Assembly (NCBI GenBank): GCA_030044325.1 | Contig: JASHWA010000090.1 | Location: forward strand, 1-7,246 | DNA from: Bryobacteraceae bacterium | GTDB lineage: Bacteria; Acidobacteriota; Terriglobia; Bryobacterales; Bryobacteraceae | Length of the DNA stretch: 7,246 bases | Direction: 5' to 3' | Part shown: positions 1-5,612 of the stretch, piece by piece | How positions within the stretch are numbered: position 1 is the stretch's first letter | Layout: every line of letters starts with the position of its first letter | Notes under the pieces: model-generated | The model's input: the letters and a program-made list of their open reading frames with translations, nothing else | Told to the model about the DNA's origin: nothing | The model's database searches: none | Position numbers and translations under genes: made by a program

Positions 1-680
1 CGCTGGACCAAAACCTGATCGTGGTGGTGCTCGAAGTCTCCGGGCACAGCTTCGGCCTGCTGGCCTCGCGGCCGGTGGACGTGATGGAAGCCGGCATCGA
101 GATGGACGGCGCCACGCTGCGCCAGCCGGGCGTGATGGGATCGGCCATTCTGCGCGGGCGGACCACGCTGATTCTCGATCCGTTCGAGCTGGCGCAAACC
201 GCGCGCCTGGAAGCTCCCGCGCCGGAACAGCGGGAACCGACCGCATCCGCAGGTGAAACCATCCTGTTCGCCGAGGATTCGAATTTTTTCCGGGAACACA
301 CCACGCGCATTCTCGAAGAGGCCGGCTATAAAGTTCTGGCCGCGAGCGACGGAGGCGAGGCGTGGGAGATGCTGCAGCGCGAAGGCGCGCGCATCCGCCT
401 GGTGCTGACCGACGTCGAGATGCCGCGTCTGGACGGGCTGCAATTGACCCGCAACATTCGCGCGGACCGCGCGCTGGCGCACCTGCCGGTGATCATGCTC
501 ACATCGCTTGCCGGCGACGACGACCTTCACCGCGGAGCAGCGGCGGGCGCCACCAGCTATTGCGTCAAGCTCGACCGCGAACAGGTATTAGGAAGCATCC
601 GGAAGGCGCTCGCGCCGGCCGAAAACGATGGAACCAACGATCTGGCGGCCTTGGCTCGCGAGACGGGAGAACAACCATGA
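1..680 (+). CDS. cheA: Hybrid chemotaxis histidine kinase CheA with C-terminal receiver (3' part only)
   Basis: The reading frame is open from the window edge (first full codon at base 3), so the 5' end is missing; the GTG at 21 is internal. The first ~60 residues match the end of the CheW-like P5 domain of CheA, which docks to CheW and receptors (motifs FGLLASRPVDV and GSAILRGRTTLILD). A short Pro/Glu-rich linker follows, then a complete receiver domain (about bases 255-620): acidic pair in FAEDS, phospho-acceptor Asp in LTDVEMP (codon 411-413), Thr in MLTSL, Lys in CVKLDR. Hybrid CheA-REC kinases often use the fused receiver as an output or a phosphate sink. The P1-P4 domains are not visible, so kinase identity rests on the P5-REC order and the operon. 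CheV (CheW-REC) is the main alternative, but the VKLDRE end is more like CheA hybrids. The stop overlaps the next start as ATGA. Confidence 0.85.
   Translation, partial: LDQNLIVVVLEVSGHSFGLLASRPVDVMEAGIEMDGATLRQPGVMGSAILRGRTTLILDPFELAQTARLEAPAPEQREPTASAGETILFAEDSNFFREHTTRILEEAGYKVLAASDGGEAWEMLQREGARIRLVLTDVEMPRLDGLQLTRNIRADRALAHLPVIMLTSLAGDDDLHRGAAAGATSYCVKLDREQVLGSIRKALAPAENDGTNDLAALARETGEQP
665..669 (+). promoter_or_regulatory. Ribosome binding site of the chemoreceptor gene
   Basis: GGGAG lies 7 bases before the ATG at 677. It fixes the receptor start there, where the ATG overlaps the cheA stop (ATGA), rather than at an ATG far upstream in the same open frame that would run through the CheA receiver region. 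Confidence 0.7.
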
Positions 681-2389
681 AAATTTTGTCGAATATGAAG
701 CTCGCAAAGAAAATCGGGGCGATGTCGATGGGCGGCGTGGCGCTGCTCTCCGGCATCATGCTGGTTTCCCTGTGGACCATGGTCCGCATCAAAGACGCGC
801 AGGACGAATCGCGGCGGGAAGCGGCGCGCAGCTCCGAGACGCTGGAGATGCAGATGCATCTCGCCGACAACGTGATGTACGTGGGGACGGTGCTGATGCA
901 CGAAGAAGGCATCGCCGCGAGAAAATGCAACTCTTGTCACGAAATGCGCGATAAATCCATGCTGCTCGCGCCGGTCAACCAGGAGCGCGAGCTGTATGAA
1001 AAGGAGCTGCACGAGCTCGCCGCGAGCGCCCGAACGGAGGAGGACAAGCGCCTGATGGCGGAAGTCGAAAAAGCCGTGGCGGAGATGAGCGACGGCGAGA
1101 AACAGGTGATCGATTCGTGGAAAAGCGGCAAAATCAAGGACGCCTGGACGCAATACAAGTACGGCAGCGTGACCTCGCTTCCGCCGGTGATGGAGGCGCT
1201 CAACAAGATCGTCGAGCGGCGCAAGGCCGAGATGGACGCGCTCGCCGCCTCCAGCGCCGCGACTCTGTCGTTCGTCCGCTGGATGCTGATCCTGGTCGCG
1301 CTCTCCGGGTCGATCGCCACGATTCCGGTGACGATCACCATCGCGCGCGATGTGGCCAGGCCGGTGGCGGCCGTCATCGGCCACCTGGCGGAAGTCAGCC
1401 ATGGGAACGTATCGAAGGACGTCCCGGCCGCGCTCAGCCTGCGCGCCGACGAAGCCGGAGACCTGGCCAAGGCGACTCAGCAGGTGATCCTCAACCTGCG
1501 GCCCATGATCAAGAGGGTCGCCGACGGCGTGCAGACGCTATCGGCTTCGTCCACCGAACTTTCGGCGATTTCGGGAGAAATGGCGGGCGGAAGCCGCAAG
1601 ACTTCGGAACGCGCGGATTCGGTGGCGGCCGCGGCGGAGGAGATGAGCGCGTCCATGCACACGCTTTCCGCGGCCATGGAACATGCCAGCGCCAATCTCA
1701 CCTCGGTGGCCAACTCGACCGAGCAGATGACCGCGACCATCGGCGAGATCGCGGCCAATTCGGAGAAAGCGCGCCGCATCACCTCGGATGCGACCGAGCA
1801 GGCGACGCAGGTTTCCGAATCGGTGGGACAACTGGGCAAGGCGGCGCAACTGATCGGCAAGGTGACGGAAACCATCAGCAACATTTCCGCGCAGACCAAC
1901 CTGCTGGCCTTGAACGCGACCATCGAGGCCGCCCGCGCCGGAGCCGCCGGCAAAGGTTTCGCCGTGGTGGCCAACGAGATCAAAGACCTGGCGCAGCAGA
2001 CGGCCAAAGCGACGGAAGACATCAAGGATAAAGTGACGGGCATCCAGTCCTCCACCTCGCAGACCATCGTGGACATCGAAGGGATCTCGCAGACCATCCG
2101 CGACGTGAGCGAAATCGTCTCCTCCATCGCGACCGCGATCGAGGAGCAGGCCGCGGCGACCAAGGACATCGCCGGCAACATCGCCCAGGCGACCAGCGGG
2201 GTGCAAGGCGCGAGCGACCAGGTGGCGCAGACCTCGCAGATCAGCGCGCAGATCGCCGGCGACGTGGGCGCGGTAAACACCGCCGCGGGCGAAGCCGCCA
2301 ACGGAAGCGCGCAGGTCCGCACGGGCGCCGAGGACCTGTCCAAGCTGGCCGAAAATCTGCGGCATACCGTCGAGCAATTCCAACTGTGA
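677..2389 (+). CDS. Methyl-accepting chemotaxis protein with a periplasmic c-type heme motif (CxxCH)
   Basis: A 570-residue transmembrane chemoreceptor. Order: short basic N-terminus, TM1 (~13-36), periplasmic domain of ~160 mostly helical residues (~37-198), TM2 (~199-222), HAMP (~224-277, with DEAGDL), then a long cytoplasmic coiled coil. The hairpin tip lies around residues 402-432 (NLLALNATIEAARAG, then GKGFAVVANEI), where CheA and CheW bind. About 150 residues follow the tip, suggesting the 40-heptad class (inference). EE pairs at AAEEMSAS and AIEEQAAA are candidate methylation sites. The periplasmic domain looks like a four-helix bundle but contains CNSCH (Cys84, Cys87, His88; bases 926-940), the covalent heme c attachment motif. 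The protein has no other cysteine. A Met or His nearby (Met74, His75, Met90, Met95) could be the second heme ligand. Heme c chemoreceptors are known from Geobacter and Desulfovibrio, so a redox or gas signal is likely; the ligand is unknown. The C-terminus (EQFQL) has no CheR-tethering NWETF-type pentapeptide. Confidence 0.95.
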   Translation: MKILSNMKLAKKIGAMSMGGVALLSGIMLVSLWTMVRIKDAQDESRREAARSSETLEMQMHLADNVMYVGTVLMHEEGIAARKCNSCHEMRDKSMLLAPVNQERELYEKELHELAASARTEEDKRLMAEVEKAVAEMSDGEKQVIDSWKSGKIKDAWTQYKYGSVTSLPPVMEALNKIVERRKAEMDALAASSAATLSFVRWMLILVALSGSIATIPVTITIARDVARPVAAVIGHLAEVSHGNVSKDVPAALSLRADEAGDLAKATQQVILNLRPMIKRVADGVQTLSASSTELSAISGEMAGGSRKTSERADSVAAAAEEMSASMHTLSAAMEHASANLTSVANSTEQMTATIGEIAANSEKARRITSDATEQATQVSESVGQLGKAAQLIGKVTETISNISAQTNLLALNATIEAARAGAAGKGFAVVANEIKDLAQQTAKATEDIKDKVTGIQSSTSQTIVDIEGISQTIRDVSEIVSSIATAIEEQAAATKDIAGNIAQATSGVQGASDQVAQTSQISAQIAGDVGAVNTAAGEAANGSAQVRTGAEDLSKLAENLRHTVEQFQL

Positions 2390-2874
2390 GCGCCGCCATG
2401 AAGCCCGCCAACGTGGTCGAAGGGGAAGCGTCCGGCGAGGGCGCGCGCGCGCTGCTGGTTTCGACGTTTTACGTGAACGGCGTGCTGTTCGCGCTGGACA
2501 CGGCGCTTGTCGAGGAAGTGGTGCGCCCGCGCCGCACCACGCGCGTCGCACACTCGCCGGGGTATGTTCTGGGGATCATGAACCTGCGCGGCAAGATCGT
2601 GGCGGTGCTCGATCTGGCGCAGATTCTTCAGCTCGGCAAATCCGAGCTGGGCGAGGAAAGCCGGCTGTACATCGTTCAGGATCGCGACGGAACGGCGGGG
2701 CTGCTGGTGGATCGCGCGGCGGAAGTGATCGAGCTCGATGAGCGCGCGCTCGACCCGCCGCCGTCGAGCGTAACGGGATCGCAGAGCCGTTTCATGCGCG
2801 GGATCGCGCACGCGGGCGGCCGTCTGGTGACGGTGCTGGACGCGGCGGCAATTCTCGCGGCGGAAAATATATGA
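2386..2874 (+). CDS. cheW: Chemotaxis coupling protein CheW
   Basis: A 162-residue cytoplasmic adaptor that links CheA to the chemoreceptor hairpin. After a ~20-residue non-conserved N-terminal tail, a single CheW domain fills the protein: a beta strand (LLVSTFYVNGVLFALD), VEEVVRP, the conserved GIMNLRGKIVAVLDL stretch near residues 62-78, the GLLVDRAAEVIEL strand, and a closing LVTVLDAAAIL strand. The chosen GTG start overlaps the receptor stop as GTGA, in keeping with the coupling seen elsewhere in the operon. The ATG at 2398 is an equally possible start that would remove four residues; neither has a strong Shine-Dalgarno sequence. It is probably the dedicated coupler of the receptor just upstream. 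Confidence 0.93.
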   Translation: MSAAMKPANVVEGEASGEGARALLVSTFYVNGVLFALDTALVEEVVRPRRTTRVAHSPGYVLGIMNLRGKIVAVLDLAQILQLGKSELGEESRLYIVQDRDGTAGLLVDRAAEVIELDERALDPPPSSVTGSQSRFMRGIAHAGGRLVTVLDAAAILAAENI

Positions 2875-3341
2875 GCGTTCGGGTGCTGGTGGTGGACGAC
2901 TCGGCGGCGTTCGGGCGCGTGATGAAGCTGGCGCTTGAAAGCATCGGCGGCGTGGAGGTCGCCGGATTGTGCCGCAGCGGGGACCAGGCGCTCGAGCGCA
3001 TGCGCGCGGCCGCGCCCGATCTGGTGACGCTGGACGTGGAGATGCCGGGGAAAAACGGGCTCGACGTCCTGATGGGCATGCGCCGGGACGGAATCAAGAG
3101 CGCGACGGTGATGGTCAGCTCGGCCGGCGACCGCGCGCGCGAGCTGACCCTGCGCGCGCTCGAGCTGGGCGCGCTGGATTTCGTCGCGAAACCGCAATCC
3201 GGGGGGCGCGGAAGAGAATCTGGAGCAGTTGCGCGAGCGGCTGGCCCCGCTGGTCGCCGCGGTCGCGCATCGCAAAGAGGTGCGGAGCATCCTGCACTCG
3301 AGCCCGCAAAACGCCGCTGCGCATCGATTGCCGCGGTTTGA
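2871..3341 (+). CDS. cheB: CheB, N-terminal receiver part (frameshifted from its methylesterase)
   Basis: The ATG overlaps the cheW stop (ATGA). Residues 1-110 form a clean receiver domain: acidic pair Asp9-Asp10 in VVDDS, phospho-acceptor Asp55 in TLDVEMPG, Ser83-Ser84 in MVSSAGD, and Lys107 in FVAKP. In CheB, phosphorylation of this domain by CheA relieves inhibition of the methylesterase. After SGG (codons 3198-3206) the frame loses CheB character and reads Arg/Gly/Ala-rich residues to a stop at 3339-3341. The true continuation lies in the next frame. Removing one G from the run at 3201-3206 joins both parts into one 377-residue CheB (2871-4005), close to the usual ~350. As it stands this reading would make a receiver with ~45 spurious residues. 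Confidence 0.85.
   Translation: MSVRVLVVDDSAAFGRVMKLALESIGGVEVAGLCRSGDQALERMRAAAPDLVTLDVEMPGKNGLDVLMGMRRDGIKSATVMVSSAGDRARELTLRALELGALDFVAKPQSGGRGRESGAVARAAGPAGRRGRASQRGAEHPALEPAKRRCASIAAV
3201..3206 (+). other. Frameshift site in cheB (run of six G)
   Basis: The receiver frame is good through the conserved Lys-Pro (codons 3189-3194). The methylesterase frame is open only after a stop at 3145-3147, and reads sensibly (AEENLEQLRERL) from about 3208. The change of frame therefore falls at or within a few bases of this G6 run. Five Gs would read S-G-G-A-E-E-N-L without interruption. This could be a sequencing or assembly homopolymer error, a true mutation, or slippage. Confidence 0.8.
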
Positions 3342-4005
3342 AACCATCCCGGTGGAGGATTACGGCAGAGGCGGACGGCGCCCCGCGATGCTTCGACCCG
3401 CTCCGGCGCAGATGTTACGCGGGCGCGCGCTCAAGCCGTCCATGGTATTGATCGGCGTGTCCACCGGCGGGCCGGAGGCGCTGGGGCGCATCGTTCCCGC
3501 GCTGCCGGCGACTCTGGCGGCGCCGGTTCTCATCGTGCAGCACATGCCGCCGCTGTTCACGCAAACGCTGGCCGAAAAGCTCGATTCGGTTTCGCGGCTG
3601 CGGGTGAAGGAGGCGGAGAGCGGCGAAATCGCGCTTCCCGGCAGCGTCTACCTGGCGCGCGGCGGAAGCCATTTGAAAGTGACGGCGGGCCGGCGCAATG
3701 AAATCGTGCTGCGGCTCACCTCCGATCCTCCGGAAAACAACTGCCGGCCCGCGGTGGACGTGCTGTTCCGCTCCGCGGCGGCTGCGTTTCCGGGGCGTTC
3801 GGTCGCGGTGATCCTCACCGGAATGGGGCGCGACGGAACCGCCGGGCTGGGCGAGCTGTACGCTTCGGGCGTGGTCTCGATCGCGCAGGACGAGGCGACC
3901 AGCACGGTGTTCGGAATGCCCAAGGAGGCGATCCAGGCGGGTTTGGTGGATATCGTCGCGCCGCTGGGCTCGATCGCGGCGGAAATCGCCAAGGCGGCGG
4001 GATAG
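3229..4005 (+). CDS. cheB: CheB, C-terminal protein-glutamate methylesterase part (frameshifted)
   Basis: This frame is open from 3148 to the TAG at 4003-4005. The first possible start inside it is the TTG at 3229, with no clear ribosome binding site, so it is best read as the rest of the gene starting at 2871. It encodes the linker (~75 residues, starting in a helical EENLEQLRERLAPLV) and the whole methylesterase domain, which removes methyl groups from receptor glutamates and can deamidate glutamines. All three catalytic residues are present: Ser in IGVSTGGPEAL (codon 3460-3462), His in IVQHMPP (3541-3543), and Asp in TGMGRDGTAGL (3832-3834). In the repaired 377-residue protein they are Ser197, His224 and Asp321, with spacing as in known CheB. 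Intact chemistry argues against an old pseudogene. The downstream cheR start abuts the stop directly. Confidence 0.87.
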   Translation: MRERLAPLVAAVAHRKEVRSILHSSPQNAAAHRLPRFETIPVEDYGRGGRRPAMLRPAPAQMLRGRALKPSMVLIGVSTGGPEALGRIVPALPATLAAPVLIVQHMPPLFTQTLAEKLDSVSRLRVKEAESGEIALPGSVYLARGGSHLKVTAGRRNEIVLRLTSDPPENNCRPAVDVLFRSAAAAFPGRSVAVILTGMGRDGTAGLGELYASGVVSIAQDEATSTVFGMPKEAIQAGLVDIVAPLGSIAAEIAKAAG

Positions 4006-4848
4006 ATGGCGGACGGTCCCACGCTTGGCGGCGAGGAGCGCAAGCTGCTCGCTGCCTACATCTATTCGGTGTGCGGAATCGATCTGGATCACACCAAGCA
4101 CTACCTGATCGAAGGCCGGCTGCGCACGCTGGTGGCGCAGACTCGCGCGGGAACTTACAGCGAGCTGTACAACAAAGCGCGTTCGGATACCAGCGGGGCG
4201 CTGGAGCGCGCCATCATCGACGCGGTGACCACCGGGGAAACGCTGTTTTTTCGCGACCGCGCGCCGTTCGAGCTGTTGCGCCATAAAATCCTGCCGGAGC
4301 TGATCGACCGGCGCGCGCGCGCGAACCCGGCGAGGATCCCGCTGCGCATCTGGAGCGCCGCGTCTTCGAGCGGCCAGGAGGTGTACAGCATCGCGATCGT
4401 GCTGCGCGAGCTCGTCGGCAACTTCGACAAATACGACATCCGGCTGATCGGCACCGATATCTGTTCGCGGGCGGTGGCGCGGGCGAGCAAGGCAATTTAC
4501 GGCGACGTTGAAATGGAGCGCGGGCTCTCGGAAGCGGAAAGGTCGCGCTATTTCGTGCGCTGCGACGCGGGCTGGCGGGTCCGCGATGAGATTCGCGCCA
4601 TGGCTTCGTTCCGCATCCTGAATCTGATGCGCGATTTTTCGGCGCTGGGCCAGTTCGACATCGTTTTCTGCCGCAACGTCGCGATTTATTTTCAGGACGC
4701 GGATAAGGCGGCGCTGTTCGCGCGGATGGCGAAGTCGCTGGCCGCCGACGGATGCCTGATCGTCGGCGCGACGGAGTCTCTTCCCGCCGATTCGGGTTTC
4801 GAGCCGCGGCGTTATATGCGCACGGTGTTCTATCAGCGAAGAAATTGA
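4006..4848 (+). CDS. cheR: Chemotaxis protein methyltransferase CheR
   Basis: A 280-residue cytoplasmic enzyme that uses S-adenosylmethionine to methylate receptor glutamates, opposing CheB. The length matches single-domain CheR; there are no TPR repeats. The N-terminal helical domain (~1-75) ends in the family signature TTGETLFFRD (residues 75-84). The SAM-binding Rossmann domain follows: IWSAASSSGQEVYSIA (~115-130; glycine loop and acidic Glu125), LIGTDIC (~147-152; ribose-binding Asp151), and FDIVFCRNVAIYF (~217-229, Asn224). The usual 'NVLIYF' is NVAIYF here, a mild change. The ATG at 4006 immediately follows the cheB TAG with no gap. It is the last gene of the che operon, since 184 non-coding bases with hairpins follow. 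Confidence 0.95.
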   Translation: MADGPTLGGEERKLLAAYIYSVCGIDLDHTKHYLIEGRLRTLVAQTRAGTYSELYNKARSDTSGALERAIIDAVTTGETLFFRDRAPFELLRHKILPELIDRRARANPARIPLRIWSAASSSGQEVYSIAIVLRELVGNFDKYDIRLIGTDICSRAVARASKAIYGDVEMERGLSEAERSRYFVRCDAGWRVRDEIRAMASFRILNLMRDFSALGQFDIVFCRNVAIYFQDADKAALFARMAKSLAADGCLIVGATESLPADSGFEPRRYMRTVFYQRRN

Positions 4849-4861
4849 GAACACGCGGGCG

Positions 4862-4878
4862 GCGGATTTTCCATCCGC
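4862..4878 (+). repeat. Small inverted repeat after cheR
   Basis: GCGGAT and ATCCGC form a perfect 6-bp stem with a 5-base TTTCC loop, 13 bases after the cheR stop. No T-run follows it. It may protect the 3' end of the che transcript or be incidental in GC-rich DNA. Confidence 0.4.
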
Positions 4879-4905
4879 GGGGCACTTTGGCGCTGCTCGC
4901 GACCA

Positions 4906-4940
4906 GCAAGGCTAAAGCCTTGCGCGGGCTTGAAGCCCGC
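4906..4940 (+). repeat. Tandem perfect palindromes (REP-like element)
   Basis: Two perfect 7-bp hairpins sit back to back with no spacer. The first is GCAAGGC-TAAA-GCCTTGC (4906-4923). The second is GCGGGCT-TGA-AGCCCGC (4924-4940). The 'GGCTAAAGCC' core resembles palindromes I have seen scattered between genes in acidobacterial and planctomycete genomes, so this may be one copy of a dispersed extragenic repeat. Copy number cannot be judged from one window. It lies between two operons and could also stabilise the che mRNA 3' end. Confidence 0.6.
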
Positions 4941-4962
4941 CGTCCCGGGTTGGGCGGGTTTT
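4936..4962 (+). terminator. Probable rho-independent terminator of the che operon
   Basis: CCCGCC (4936-4941) pairs with GGCGGG (4953-4958), and TTTT (4959-4962) follows immediately. The 11-base loop contains CCCGGG. The T-run is short, so termination may be partial. The 5' arm shares bases with the second palindrome at 4924-4940, so the two stems exclude each other. Confidence 0.5.
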
Positions 4963-5019
4963 CATGGGAATCACTTGCCGACGCGATTTTCTGAAGCGCG
5001 GTTCCGGCGTAACATCGTT

Positions 5020-5025
5020 GGAGGG
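5020..5025 (+). promoter_or_regulatory. Ribosome binding site of the redoxin gene
   Basis: GGAGGG lies 7 bases before the ATG at 5033. It is the best Shine-Dalgarno sequence in the window and decides the start in favour of 5033 over the in-frame ATG at 4964. Confidence 0.75.
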
Positions 5026-5032
5026 ACCGGCT

Positions 5033-5602
5033 ATGCGAAGGTGTGAACTCGGGATTTTTTTGCCGCTGGCGATGTTGGCGGCCTCCAACGGCGGGCCCGG
5101 ATTTTCGCTCAAAGACGCCACTGGGACGCTGCACACTTCGGCCGAGCTGGTGCGGCACAAGGCTACCGTATTTCTGTTTGTCGCGACGGATTGCCCCAAT
5201 TCGAACACCTACGCTCCGGTGATGGCGCGGCTCGATCGTGAATATTCGCCGCGCGGGATCGCGTTTTTCAATGTTTATTCGGACCCGTCGGAAACCGCCG
5301 CGACGGTTCGAAAGCACGATGCGGATTTCAAGACGCCGTTCGCGGCGCTGCTCGATCCGCAGCAGGTGCTGGCGCGCGAGACCGGGGCGCGCTCGACGCC
5401 GGAAGCGGTGGTTGTGGGCCCGGACGGGAAACAGCTTTATCGCGGGGAAGTGGACAACCGGTTTGTGGCGCTCGGAAAGACGCGCTACCAGCCGACGGAA
5501 AACGATCTTCAGGAAGCGCTGGACGCGATTCTCGCGGGCAAGCCGGTCGCGCACCCCGTGACGCGCGTGCTGGGATGCGCGATTCCGGGAATTTCAGAAT
5601 AA
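5033..5602 (+). CDS. Exported thioredoxin-fold redoxin protein
   Basis: A 189-residue protein beginning with a probable Sec signal peptide: basic MRR, then the hydrophobic stretch LGIFLPLAMLAAS (residues 6-18). The mature part is a thioredoxin-like/AhpC-TSA fold: FSLKDATG near the start, strand VFLFVATDC with Cys54 in DCPNSN, helix, strand GIAFFNVYSDPSE, then LLDPQQVLARETGARSTPEAVVVGPDGKQLYRG with the cis-Pro loop STPE. The usual CxxC is replaced by CPNS, so only one cysteine remains at the active site. A second, Cys182, lies in GCAIP near the C-terminus and could be a resolving partner, as in an atypical 2-Cys peroxiredoxin (inference). Redoxins of this type commonly sit beside cytochrome c/copper-monooxygenase genes in Acidobacteriota and Planctomycetota, as here: the next gene starts 10 bases downstream. 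The substrate is unknown; a role in peroxide handling or in maturing the partner's Cu/heme centre is possible. Confidence 0.85.
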   Translation: MRRCELGIFLPLAMLAASNGGPGFSLKDATGTLHTSAELVRHKATVFLFVATDCPNSNTYAPVMARLDREYSPRGIAFFNVYSDPSETAATVRKHDADFKTPFAALLDPQQVLARETGARSTPEAVVVGPDGKQLYRGEVDNRFVALGKTRYQPTENDLQEALDAILAGKPVAHPVTRVLGCAIPGISE

Positions 5603-5612
5603 AGGTGAACTG

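Noticed and set aside
362..676. A longer N-terminal extension of the chemoreceptor from the ATG at 362
   Set aside because: It overlaps the conserved CheA receiver in another frame, reads Arg/Ala/Gly-rich sequence with no domain, and the ATG at 677 has a good ribosome binding site and starts right before TM1.
1477..2811. Long minus-strand open frame of 444 codons opposite the receptor and cheW
   Set aside because: It is a shadow of GC-rich coding sequence: the + strand carries unmistakable MCP and CheW motifs, and the antisense product is low in recognisable structure.
3415..4854. Long minus-strand open frame of 479 codons opposite cheB and cheR
   Set aside because: The His/Arg/Asp-rich translation has no domain signature and lies antisense to conserved catalytic motifs; typical of high-GC third-codon bias.
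4752..4994. Possible small gene crossing the end of cheR into the gap
   Set aside because: Its frame overlaps the cheR C-terminus and then runs through palindromic, non-coding DNA. The translation follows the repeat (ATSKAKALRGLEARRPG) and shows no protein features.
4975..5015. Sigma-70 type promoter for the redoxin operon (TTGCCG ... TAACAT)
   Set aside because: The two boxes are 29 bases apart, too far. No better-spaced pair was convincing, so the promoter is left unassigned.
4214..5554. Minus-strand open frame of 446 codons crossing from cheR into the redoxin
   Set aside because: Arg/Ser/Pro-rich translation without domains, spanning two real genes and a non-coding gap.
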